Shown: piece after piece, positions 35,141-46,728 of the stretch
How positions within the stretch are numbered: position 1 is the first letter of the stretch
How the letters are laid out: the number at the start of each line of letters is the position of its first letter
NCBI GenBank assembly: GCA_037176725.1
Contig: JAZBRS010000026.1
Coordinates: forward strand, 103,709,501-103,773,500
Reading direction: 5' to 3'
Length of the DNA: 64,000 bases
From: Posidonia oceanica
Lineage: Eukaryota > Streptophyta > Magnoliopsida > Alismatales > Posidoniaceae
Program-made: the position numbers and the translations under genes
The notes under the pieces: model-generated
Seen by the model: only the letters and a program-made list of their open reading frames with translations
Told to the model about the DNA's origin: nothing
Database searches by the model: none

Positions 35141-35469
35141 CGTAGCATCGTGCTCCAAGTGCTCCCTCAAAGCAGCTCCAACTAAACGATGATCTAAAAA
35201 TCCAACCACCCGAAACCTTCCAACAAGGAGTCAACATCTACTTTCACAAACGAGCAGACCAACACTCCTAGGTTCCATGTGGTGCTTCACACATCGTCCT
35301 CGCTGATAAAGGAGCTAAAGCAGAAGACACTCCTCAACACCGTAAAGTAAGAAAACCAAAGAAAATCAATAAAATTAAGGTGCAGGTATGCATGATATCC
35401 AACTACGGAGTCACTTGACCAGACATCCCTAGGCTAGTACTCTTAGGTAACCTATACTCTGATATCACC
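35141..35469 (-). mobile_element. Ty3 internal leader and PBS of element 'F'
   Basis: On the minus strand GGTGATATCAGAG (35457-35469), a changed initiator tRNA-Met primer site, directly follows the 3' end of an LTR (GGGGACATTACA). Leader sequence of the Tekay/Del type (GTTACCTAAGAGTACTAG) comes next. The rest of the internal region is missing; the leader is joined to the CACTA fragment at the insertion point of LTR B. Confidence 0.6.
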
Positions 35470-36389
35470 TGTAATGTCCCCGACGTCACACTCCTAACTT
35501 AGCTACTTTATATATATATATATATATATCCATACTGAAACTAAATCCAAACACATAACCAATAACAACCAACATAATCAACAGAAATAAAACTAAACTA
35601 CATACTTACTTAGAAGCCTTGATATGTGGCAAAGTAACTCCTTTCTATGTACACTAACAAGTCAAACCTACTCCTAACCTGCACCTGCGAAAACATAAAA
35701 CAAGCACACATGAGTGACCACTACGGTCATCCAGCACACACCCACTTAAGACAAAACTAGAAATCCACACTGAAAAGCCGAATCTGAAAACCACGCTAAG
35801 AATAGTATAATAACCTTGTCTATTCTACACCCAAAGTAGGAATCCTCAAATACCAAGTCACCATACAGAAACTCACACGAAGAAACAGACCACCATCAAC
35901 ACAGCGCATCTAGGAAACACATCTGAAAACTAATAAGAAACCCAGATCTCACAAAACCTGAGATTTGCCAACAAAGCACGTCACAAAAACTAGCATCTCA
36001 ACTTCAATCCACAACAAGGCAATTCATAATTGTCCAGCAAGCATAAATCCTTTAAAACATGCTTTTCAAAACCACTTTTCTCTTTTCTTTTCAAAACACA
36101 TGCATCTTTTGAAATCTCTTTTATGTACTTCCAGAAAGCCAAAACCACGGTTAGAATTAGCACAAAACCACAACACACGCACACAGTGCAAAACCTGTTG
36201 AGTCAACTTGGCCACAGGCGACCGATCAGCCACAAGTAGTCGTCGGGGGCTCAAACTCCAGCCCCTACTGCACTACCACGGAAGCCCACTCCATGTAAGA
36301 GTCCGTTCGCCCCAAGCACTCAGCCCACAAAGTCTCTATATAACCGCATGAGGCATGTCCACCGACGTCCCTTGGTGCCCAGGCCACCT

Positions 36390-36528
36390 GGGGACTCGAA
36401 CCCCAGACCCTGCTAGCATTGTGCCTGGATTTCCTGGGGACTCGAACCCTGAACCCTATAGCACACCCTAGCCTCAGGGACTCGAACCTTGGACTCTTCC
36501 AGCAGCATGTCTTGGGGACTCAAACCCC
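36390..36528 (-). repeat. Four tRNA T-arm / Pol III B-box-like repeats
   Basis: Minus-strand GGGGTTCGAGTCCCC (36390-36404), AGGGTTCGAGTCCCC (36436-36450), AAGGTTCGAGTCCC (36477-36490) and GGGGTTTGAGTCCCC (36514-36528). The first three contain a perfect B box (GGTTCGANNCC), and the first and fourth can form a 4-bp stem with a 7-base loop like a TPsiC arm. No A box or cloverleaf was found near them, so they are not tRNA genes. Confidence 0.75.
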
Positions 36529-37036
36529 TGAGCCCATTGGGAAAAACACGGCAACCACACCTCAAACTCTCACCCAACCTCTCAGAGTTATCAAACACCC
36601 GTGGTCTGCTGGTACAATCTTACGGCTTACGTGGCTCCATTCAAAAACACAGAAAACTCTTTTCAAAACCTTTGCAAAACTTATGCATTTCCTTTTCAAA
36701 TCCTTTTGGATAACCACTTCGAAACCATTTCGAAGATCATCTCAAAAGCACCACAAACACAGTACAGGAAAACCACCACTAACAGTCACCACAAACAATA
36801 TATCTCTTTTCCAAATCCATTGGAAAACCATTTCCCAAAACATTCCATACTTTTCCTCAAAAACCCTTTGAAAACCCCTTTTTAAAGCACATACCAAAAA
36901 TCGACTCAAAACATAGCCAAAACCATACCCAAAAGCAACCACGGAAAAGCAAGAGCAAAAGCCTCGAAGTCTCATTTAATCACAAGTTCAAAACATCATC
37001 ACAAACAATCCCAGAATTTAAAGTTCTGGGAAACAA

Positions 37037-37575
37037 GTGTTGAACGCAAGCCAACCTGTGTTCAACGTAGAACGTAGCCAGGCCTGCGTTCTACACCCCA
37101 AACCAGTGCCCTTGAATCTAATCCAATGCACCGCACAAGAATCAACCAATCTCTAGCTATGATCAATACCCTAGGTTTAATCATAATCCTATTGTACATA
37201 TAGGCCATTTAGGGGAAAAACCTAACTTCTTAAATCATTATATCAATTTATTTACCAAAGGATTTCTAAAATTCAGTTTACAGGTGTTGAACGCAGGTTC
37301 AACTGTGTTCTACATAGAACGTTCAAAACCCTGCGTTCAACGCCTAAGCCCAGTTCCCCAACAAAATCCCAGCTATAATCATTACACATCCTAACTATCT
37401 TACTAAGGGATCAAGATACAACTAATTAACATCATTGACAACGCATGAAATATATTAACAACTCTCATTATCCAATTAAATTCCTCTAATTAAGCATGTA
37501 AGACAGCCCAAGTGTGTTAAACACTGCAAACCCAGTGTTCAACGTTAAACGCAGCCTAGGCTGTGTTTAACACCC
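37037..37575 (-). repeat. Double-dyad modules in LTR F, left part
   Basis: Modules at 37038, 37285 and 37515 use the arm word TTGAACGC / GCGTTCAA (or TTAAAC). One is GTTGAACGC-N-GTTCTACATAGAACG-N-GCGTTCAAC. The next module after the nested LTR C is at 40464. Confidence 0.85.
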
Positions 37576-37693
37576 AAAGCCTAGATTCCTATTTAAACCT
37601 CCAACCAACCTGGCAAGCATCAATCCCAATTAATCTAGGAGACAAAAAACAAAACTAGAATGCACATATTAACTACTGCATACATCATATATC

Positions 37694-40399
37694 TGTAGAT
37701 ACCCCGATTTTGTAGTCCTTCGTTGGCGGTTTTCTTCCAAGGATGTGCTCGGTCGTGGCGGCCCACCTATTCACCAAACCCAAGCCTAAGTCCCCATTAA
37801 TCCCAAACCAAGCCTAAACCCAAGCCTTGTCCAAATCCAAGCCCAAGCCCAACCAGAAAAAGTCTAAAACACCCAAAATCCACTCTGGGCCGTTGGACGC
37901 TGAAGTCTACAGTGTCTTACGTAAGACACTGTAAATGACAGCGTCTTACACAGCTAGTTTAATAACAGCGTTGGACGCTATATCAGGCTACCTCTTATGT
38001 AAGACACAGTTCAGCATAGCGTTCTACACCTTGGGACTGACAGAGCTCGAATTTTGGCTTCCAATTGATCCAGAAGTGCAAAGACCACCTTGCCCCTCAT
38101 CCAAAACACAATCCCGACCTTGTCCTACGTCCCTTCATTTCAACTTCACACGTTATGACCCCATGCAACCCATAAAACATTTTTTCTTCTCCTTCATGGC
38201 GGGTCGGGCAACACATCTCTGTCTCTTGGCTTCCTGAGTGGAAGTCGCCCAACTCCACCCGAATACACACACCTCCGACCAACCAAGAGCAACCCCAGGC
38301 CTTCCCAAAAGACTTGCCGAACCTCCCCAGCCACCATAATCGTCGTCCGAGCCACTGCAACCGTCGGGAGAGCCGCCAGCATCGAGGAAGCAACACCAAA
38401 CATCACCATAGGTAAGTGTGCTTCTCCCCGTAGCTTAGAATCTTAATCCGCATGTTGTGAATGCCTGTTATCTAAGTTTGCTTGCATTTTATCTCTTTGT
38501 TGGCCGTTTTTCTCTTCTCCGGTGATGGGTTCATTGGCCATGTGAGGCCGTCGGCCACTAAGCATGGCCGGAACTCCATCACTACTGCATTAGCATCCCT
38601 AAGCTCTGCATCACCTCCCCAAACCTCTACGATAAACCACAGTCGAGCTCCATGGGCTCCTGGCCATTCTAATGGCTAGAGAATCCATCGGATTCCGGCA
38701 AGAGGCAAGTGGAGGTGGGTGGAATGATTCCGATGCCCATTTTTTATGAAAATTGCATGGTTATGTTCGTGGATGAATGTTCTTGCTTAAGGGATGGTCT
38801 TTGTTTCGATTCAAATTGATTTGAGTGGATAGTCGATCAAGAGTCTCTATCGGTGTGTAAGAAGCTGCATCTGGTGTGTCTTACATAAGATGCATGATTC
38901 TATAGCATCTTACACACCTGTCAAGTTTTCTGCATATTTTCTCCCATGGAAATATTATTGAATGTTCTTTAATGTTGATTCACGATGCATACAATGATTT
39001 TAATCTTATTCCCATCATGTTGTGTTTAATAAAATGTTTGGTAAAGAAGCATGCTTGTTTTCTGGAGATTTAATTTGAAAACTGGTTTTTTGGTGTAAGA
39101 AGCTGAATCTGGTGCATTTTACATAAGACGCATGATTCTACAGTGTCTTACACTTCTGCCCAGTTTTCCTTATTTTTCTCATCAAAAGGAATTTTATCGA
39201 TTCTCTGGGATTTGACATATGTTGTAATGCAGATATTTTAATCTTACTCATGTCATGTTTTGGTTTTATATAGATTTCCATGGGATTTATTTACTTTATT
39301 CAAAAATCTGCATTTTTGGATGTGAGACGCAGGATCTTGTGCGTCTTATGTAAGACGCAATATCTGCTGCGTCTTACACCCCAGACTGTCATTTTCTACG
39401 ATTGACTTTAAAAATCATTTTAAATCATTTGCAAATTGATTCTAGAATGCCTACCAAGTTTTAAAAACCATTTCATTGATATTTTGTCTTCCATGATCGA
39501 TAACCTTTAATGATTTTCTGTTTATTTAGCCATTAGTGAGGTTTTCTGCTTTTCTATGTTAGACGCAGAGATTCATGCGTCTTACATAAGACGCTGATGA
39601 TTCTAGCGTCTAACGCCTCCAGTACAATGAACTCTGATTTGAGGTTTTTCGATCTTGATTTTGATCATGTTTACTTCTGTTTTGGTTATCCAGCCTGTTT
39701 TGCACATCTATAGTAGCTACATGGCTTAGAATATCATTCCTAGCATGTTTTTAAAAGCATACAGCATTTTGTTTTCAAGACACGATTTGATTCTCCTTTG
39801 CATGCCGCGTCCTTACATCACATGGTTTTATTCGATGTTTTGTTTCTCGTTTGCACTGCATTAGGCAATGATGCTTACTACCCGAGGTTCTTGTGGATTG
39901 AGGTTCCTCTTTCCAAGATGCGGTTAGCGCCGCTGAGCACATAGGATGTATGTTTTGTTTTCCATTATACATCATGGCATTAACACATACAATTTTAGCA
40001 CGTTTTCAAAGGCATTTAGCATGTTTTACAAGGACATAGCATTCATCGCCCTTGGACGTACAGTAAATTGCATCATTGCCTACATTAGCCACAAATGAGC
40101 GGAATGACCCAGAAAGACCGACTCTCTCGGGCGCATGGGGGTGGCTAACACCTTTCTCATGCGTAATAGGAGTCCTTGCCCAATCTTTGGCCCGCAATGA
40201 CCTTATGTGTCCTGTCCATTGCTTTTATTTTTTATTTTTGCATAGTTTTCTGATTTTTCTTGTCTTTTCGATTTTTCAAAATAGACTAGGTGGTGACTCC
40301 AATGTTTTGTTTTCTTTTCTTCAGTTTTCACCTGTTTTCTTTCATCTTTTTGTTGTGACCCATGATTTGGCAATCGAGCCATTCGGCTACATGGTTACA
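37694..40399 (+). mobile_element. Solo LTR 'C' (Tat-like Ty3), 2706 bp
   Basis: It starts TGTAGATACCCCGATTTTG at 37694 and ends CTACATGGTTACA at 40399. The flanking duplication ATATC (37689-37693, 40400-40404) is perfect. The order is an AAGCCTAAACCC-rich start, compound dyads 37891-38030, splice donor ATAG/GTAAGT at 38411/38412, four dyad modules (38855-39619) and a conserved 3' block (about 39864-40310) with GACTAGGTGGTGACTCC. No gag-pol is present. It is inserted in LTR F. Confidence 0.87.
38855..39619 (+). repeat. Double-dyad array in LTR C
   Basis: Modules start (TGT) at 38856, 39094, 39321 and 39557; spacings are 238, 227 and 236. The arm word is mainly TAAGACGC / GCGTCTTA, and the core is GCGTCTTACATAAGACGC or close variants. 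A compound pair at 37891-38030 near the LTR start mixes TTGGACGC and TAAGACAC arms. Confidence 0.9.
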
Positions 40400-40460
40400 A
40401 TATCCATTCTCCAATCACAACAACACTAAACTTAAGATAAACATGTAGTTACTGAAACTG

Positions 40461-41250
40461 GGGTGTAAGATGCGGCTCGGACCGTGTTCAATGTTGGACG
40501 CGTCAGGGCTCACGTTCAACGCCCTGCAGCAGCAGATGCAACTAAAACCTCCAGCCTAGACATGCCAAACCCCAACAAACCACATGCCATGCAAGAACAC
40601 CCACACATCAACATATCCAAAGCATGCAAGCAATAAGAACACATCATCAAAGCATGCAATTACTCTCTAAAGTGTGTGTACCTTGAATCCAAGAGGAAGA
40701 CCTTGTAACTTCGAGCTCCACTCCTTGCATGCCTTCTCCCAAAGCTCCCTCCAGCCTTCCACGAACCCTCAGACACGCATGCAACACCCCAACTTCAAGA
40801 AATCAATGCATGCATGAAAGAAAAGAAAGAAGAGGAAGAATAAGAAGAAGAAGGAAACCTACCTCTTTCTCCCTCTCTCTCCCTCCCCAGAAAACCCTAG
40901 AATCTCCCTCTCATGCTCGTGAGGAAGAAGAGAAGAAGGAGAGGAGAGAATTCCTGGAGAAGCACCCCTCCATGCCTATAAATAGGTAGTTGAAGCTTCT
41001 GGATACAAATTCACAGTGTTGTACGTGTTTGTCCATGCATTCAACATAAGACGCATGCATGCACGTGTTTAACACCTAGAGATTCCAGAATATTCCATTC
41101 CAGGTGTTGAACGCATGGTGTCTTGCGTCTAACATAAGACGCAAGCCTATCAGCGTCTAACACCCAAGGGCTAGAAATCACTAATTCAGGTGTTGAACGC
41201 TGCTGGAGCTGCGTTCTACATAGAACGTAGGATACTCAGCGTTCAACAAC
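40461..41250 (-). repeat. Double-dyad modules in LTR F, right part
   Basis: Modules at 40464, 41013, 41104 and 41191. The last two are only about 90 bp apart and near the supposed LTR start, like the compound dyads of LTRs B, C and D. Arms are TTGAACGC and TAAGACGC. Confidence 0.85.
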
Positions 41251-42660
41251 TCAGAATTCCAAATGAAATATCTGGCCTAAAATGCTGCCCAGAATTCAGG
41301 TTGTTTCAATATGAATATGCAGAAAAACGGGTCTGTAGGTTGCCTACAACCTTGTTGATTGTAGGCAATGTTTTACTTACAAATTATAAACTATATAAAC
41401 TATCATTAATTCACTTTATGATCCACAGCATACTCTAACTTCACAGATTTTAAGTTTTTTTTATAGTCCAGCATTTGATTTGTGATGACTGCTGTTTTGA
41501 GTTTTAGACTTGGTTTTATCAACAATTCTTTGAACTTTCAGTCCCTCCACAGAGCTTTGTTAGCTTTAAGATGAATTAATTATTTCAATAATAGCTTTAT
41601 ATCATAGATACTTCTTTCGTATCTAAGCCAATTGTATATTAATAACTCTTATGCTATTATGCAACTAAGGAAAGGAAAGGGATTTGACTATTCAGTAATA
41701 ATATTAAAAAAAAGAAGAAAATTGAGGTGATTTTGATGTAAAAGAGTCTACTGATATTTCTTCAACGAGACAGCATTGCTATTACATTAATTTTGGGCTG
41801 CCAATCTATATTTTAGTAGTCTAAAGAGACACCTTGTACTGTAAATCTTTGTGAGGAAAGGAAGACAGTTAAGGGAATGAGGCTTATAAAGCACTAGATT
41901 AGTCTAGATGTTGCTGATATTATCATGGTCATCGTAATTTTATTTTAAGTCCATTGGATTTAGGCAGTGGTCTATGAAGGAGATCACATTTTATGAATTC
42001 TAAGTATATAATGTAATAATTTCATTTATATAATGAAGATGAACTTGGATCTCTAAATGCTCAAGTAATTTCAGTCTAACTGAATTTCAAGTCAATAAGA
42101 AGCTATTAGAAGGCAAATGTCGGCTTGCAAAATGACACGTTTCTGGGGTAGACTGAAGGCTACAAGCTTTTTTAATAAGTTCACAAAAAACTCCATAATT
42201 ATAATCATAGATTTGTTCAATCTATTTCAATCTTTTAGTAAATTAACTATAAAATTAATAAAATATAAGAGTCATTACAATATTCTCTTTTTTGAATATG
42301 TGTGATTAAAATGTGTGATTGTAATGATATGTCTATTCTTTCTAAATGCTTTTGAATATGTGTACTTGCTTATTGTGCTATATTATTTTACCTTGTAATA
42401 TATCAAAGAGTCTTTACAATATCATCTGTTTATTTATGTTTATTCTTTCTAAATTCTTTTGAATAGTCATTACAATATCATTTGTTTATTTATGTGAACT
42501 TAAACGGTCATAAACTCTTGCTAATCTTTTGATCCTTAGAAGCGAGTCTTTCCTAAAAACAATTGAAACATAATTTTGTAACAGTCATCATGATTTCCTG
42601 AAAACAATTGAAACATAATTTTGTAACAGTCATCGTGATTTCCTAAAAACTCTCATTAAT
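41251..42660. other. No recognisable gene
   Basis: AT-rich sequence upstream of CACTA copy 2. A 45-bp tandem repeat (TTTCCTAAAAACAATTGAAA...) occupies about 42549-42650. Short repeated motifs such as CTTTTGAATATGTG and ATTACAATATCATTTG (42280-42490) may be CACTA subterminal repeats. Confidence 0.4.
42549..42650 (+). repeat. 45-bp tandem repeat, two and a bit copies
   Basis: Units start TTTCCT at 42549, 42594 and (partial) 42639, almost identical. Confidence 0.85.
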
Positions 42661-44929
42661 AATGTTTTTTTTTTCAATCTAAACATCTTATTGTAACTTT
42701 CTTTTGTAGAAAGAAATGTCTTCTTACCGTGATTGGATGTATAATGCATCGTGGATGGAAAAGTGTGTAACAGTTTTCAGCATACAAGTTTGTAGATTTT
42801 GCATATAGTCAAGGTGAAAGCATTGTAGAAAGTGATGGTAGAATTATATGTCCTTATAAAAAATGTGTACTACTGAAAAACAATTGAGAAAGCAGGTGGA
42901 AATACATTTGTATAAGAAGAGATTTGTGGAAGGCTACTAGTGTTGGTTTAAATATGGAAAGGCTTTTCCATGTCATGGGAATATTACTCTTGTTAGTACG
43001 GATCCTCTTGTTAGTGGACATAGTGATTGATGTGGCAGGTTCTGAGTTTGACCCGTCCACTAATGAAGAGCCACATGGAGAATCCCAAGACTTTATTGAG
43101 TTGTTAAGAAAGGCAGAGGAGCCTTTGTAGCTAGATTGTAAGAATTACACAACGTTATTGATTATCTCTGAGTTATTGGCTTTGAAGATCAACTACAACA
43201 TGACAAATAGTTGTTTTGACGTCATGATAAGTAAAATCAAGAAAATGCTGCCAGAGAACTATGAATTGCCGAAGAACTACTACAAGATGAAGATGATGAT
43301 GAGAAAGATGGGGTTGGTAGAGGTAAAGATTGATGCTTACTCAAAACGTCACATCTTGTACTACAAGGAACACGAAGGCAAATTAGAATGTCACGAGCCT
43401 CGTTACAAAAGTGACTCAAAGGCATGTATACCTCACAAGGTGCTTCGTTATTTCCCTTTAGTACCGACACTGAAGAGGTTGTACTATTGCAGAGAGACTA
43501 CAAAAGATATAACATGGCATGCAGATCATACATAGGACATTGATATAGAGCATCCTTCGGACACCGTGTTGGCAAGTCCTGAAGGACTCTTTCCCTTCAT
43601 TTGCTGCAGAAAACTGCAACGTTGTTGTCGATCTTTCTAGTGATGGATTCAATCTACATGGTAGAGGAAAAGATTACTCGTATTGACCTGTCATGATCAC
43701 ACCATACAATCTACCTCCTTCGATGTGTAATAAGAGGCCGTACATGTTTTTGTCTTTACTTATTCCAGGTCCAAGTCATCATGGAAAACACATTGATGTG
43801 TACTTGAGGCCTCTTATAGACTAGTTGAAGATGCTTTGGGACACTGTGGTTGAGACATATGATGCATGCAAGTGGCAAACTTTCAATATGAAGGTTGCCT
43901 TGCTTTGGACTATTAGCGATTTCCCTGCATATGGGATGTTATCTTGTTGGAGCACGCATGGAAAGATGAGTTGTCCTTATTGTATGGAACACACAAAGTC
44001 ATTTCGGCTTCAAGATGGTTGCAAGTCATGTTTCCTTGACTGCTGTTGTCAATTCTTGCCCATGGAAAACAGAGGCAAGCCCATTGTAGACGTACTTACA
44101 AATCTAAGCAAATTCTTCAAGGCCATTTGCTCTTCCAAATTGTCTGTGAAAGACATGGAGACTTTAGAGGGAAATATTGTTCTCATATTGTGTAATATTG
44201 AAAAGGTATTTCCACCTGCCTTCTTTGACTCGATGGAACACCTCATGGTTCACTGGCTTTACGAAGCCAAAGTGGGTGGACCAGTGCAATATCGATAGAT
44301 GTATTCTTTCGAGAGGTATATGTTATTCTAAAGAAAGTTGTTTTTTCATTTATTATTACGAGCACTTTTATATGATTTATCTACATTCTTATTAGGTACA
44401 TGATTTTCTTGAAACAAAAAGTTTGAAATAAGAATAGAGTAGAAGGTTCAATAAGTGCTCAATATATCTACGAAGAGGTTGCCATATTTTGTTCTAGACA
44501 TTTCTCACTGAAGGTTGAAACAATGCATAATCGAGTACAGAAGATTGATGATATGGGAGTTGAGGAACAAAATGACATACTTTCTGTCTTTTTTTCTAAT
44601 GTTCGTCCATTTAGAAAGGTAAAAGAACGCCTACTAACCCAAAGTAAGAAAGATGCTACAGAGTAATATGATCTTGACAATTACAATGAAGTTTCACACT
44701 TTGTCGAGTATTTATCGCTATCTTTCTCAGTATGTCTATTTTATAAATTTAAATAATATATTATCTGATTATATTATAAATTTTCAATTGCAGGCGCTTC
44801 AGTGAACAATTAATAGTCGACCGTCTTACTCTAAAAGATGATGATATTGTTGACACCCCATTTTTGACCCTTGTTTAATGGCTCTCACTCTCTCTGGTGG
44901 AATGACTTAGAAAACCCCCACACAAAAAA

Positions 44930-45420
44930 CCAAAAAATTAAAAACTTAGAAAATTAGAAACCAAAACCCTAGAAACCCTAGGTTAAACCCTAGGTCAAAC
45001 CTAGAAAACCTAGGTAAAAACCTAAACCTAAAACCCTAGAAAACTCTAGGAAATCCACATTTAAAACTCTAGAAAAACCTAGGACTTCACACTTCTCACT
45101 CACCTCTCACAAAACCTAGCAAAACCTAAACCCTAAACCCTAAACCCTAGGATTCAAACCAAACACAAAACCCACCTAAACTCTAAACCCTAGGTTAAAG
45201 CCTAAACCCTAGTTTAAAATCCTAAACCTAGGGACACTTGACATCAAAACCTAGGGACACTCCACACTTAAACCCACAATTTTAAACTACCCACTAAACC
45301 CTAGGTTGAAACCAAAACCTAAGTTTAAACCCACAACTTCCAAATCACTCACTAAACCCAGGTTAAACCCTAGCTAAACCCTAGGGACCTATTCCCAAAA
45401 CCCAATTTCCAGGCCCACCT
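44930..45420 (+). repeat. Degenerate telomere-type AAACCCT repeats inside LTR A
   Basis: Dozens of AAACCCTAG, AAACCTAGG and TTTAAACCC units occur. Around 45125-45150 three consecutive AAACCCT units match the plant telomere repeat. LTRs B, C and D have a weaker AAGCCTAAACCC-rich region at the same place. Confidence 0.75.
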
Positions 45421-46728
45421 AAGCCCAAGCCACCTTTTTTCCTTTCTTTCTTTTCCTCTCCCCTTTTCTTCTTCTTCTTCTTCTTCTCCTATTTCCTCTT
45501 TTTTTTTTTCCTTTTACACGTCATGGCCCAGCCCACCTCCTCCTTTCCTCTTTTTTCCTTTCTTTTTCTTTCTTTTTTTTTCTCTCCACTCCAAGCCTAG
45601 CCCACCCCCTCCTCATTTCCATTTTTCTTTTTTTTTTCTTTCCACCCGCACGGCTCAGCCCAAGCTTCTCCTTCCTTCTCCTCTTTCCTTTTCTTCCTCT
45701 TCTTCTCCTTTCCACTAACGACAGCAGCCTCCTTCCCCCCTCGCTTTCCCTCCACTTTCAAACCTTGACACTGGCATGCAACCACCATGCCTCAACACCC
45801 CATGGCCTGCCACCACCATGGCCTGCCTCTACCATGCCCTGCCACCTCTGTGGCCGAAGACCATCCAAAAACCCACAGAGCACCCCCAGACCTGCAGACC
45901 TCTCTTCCATAATTCAAACACCCAGAGAACTCCTCCAGATTTTCCCCAACTCCTGCAAAATCTCACGACCCCAGAACCTCCTCAGAACCCACTGAATTCA
46001 CCTCCAGAACCCACCTGCAACCGCACCTTCTAGCAGCACCCACACCACACAGACCCCTCACCAGCGCACCACCACCCAATTCACTTCCCTCTCCACCTTC
46101 CTGGAACCTCCACGAACCCCTAGAGAGAGCACCAATCCCAGAGGGAGCCACATTGCCGGGAAAAGCCCAAAAATCCCATTATGCACCCAAAATTTGAAAC
46201 TGGGTTCAGAGTGAGTAGAACCAACTTCTGGTTGGCTCTGCACCTCCGCTGGACCTCCAGCAACGCACGCCGATCTTCCCTAGCAGCCGTAGCTCACTGC
46301 AGCGCCGCTGCAACCCTCCGTCGGATTGCCTAACCCAATCGAGGTCGGCAGCATGCTCCAGCCTCTCCCGCAGGTAACTGACCTCACTTCTAGTTTAGTC
46401 TTAGTCCCCTCTTGCTTCCTAGATAGCTAGATGAATGTTTAGGTCTTCTACGCGCTTTTCGAGCTCCGCCACTATAGTGCCCTCTTCCCCGGCATCGATC
46501 TGCAGCTCCGCCGCGCCCGTCGTGCTTCGGAGCATCGCCGACCCTCCGAACTATCCCAGACCATCGCCGGACCTTCGCCAGCACAGCCGAGCTCCATCCG
46601 CACTCTGCCACCGCCCACAGAGTCGCCTCCACCCGTTGGTCAGCTGCAGCTCCGTCGGAAGAGTCGGGGAACATTGTTCCCTTTGTAGCATTTAAGTTAG
46701 GTTTTTATTTTTCTGTTTAATTCATGCA

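Larger units (their letters stand above)
35470..41250 (-). mobile_element. 5' LTR of Ty3 element 'F', split by LTR C
   Basis: The minus-strand LTR ends TGTAATGTCC (as read on +) at 35470 next to the PBS. It runs right to about 41250 and is interrupted by solo LTR C (37694-40399). A TATA-like TATTTATAG (minus) lies near 40978-40986, downstream of which is CT-rich sequence with a GAG/GTAGGT donor. Dyad modules occur at 37037-37575 and 40461-41250. A B-box-like cluster is at 36390-36528 and a (TA)n run at 35508-35530. The right boundary is uncertain; TGTTGAACGCTG (minus) at 41250 is the best guess for its start. Confidence 0.5.

Noticed and set aside
36390..36528. tRNA genes
   Set aside because: Only T-arm/B-box-like pieces are present; no acceptor, D or anticodon arms could be folded around them.
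32808..41250. CRISPR array
   Set aside because: Regular repeat-spacer look, but repeats are double dyads about 230 bp apart inside plant LTRs with diverged words, with no cas genes and a eukaryotic context.
45521..46695. Lys/Glu/Arg-rich and Pro-rich frames
   Set aside because: Low-complexity CT-rich and leader part of LTR A, not conserved in related LTRs.
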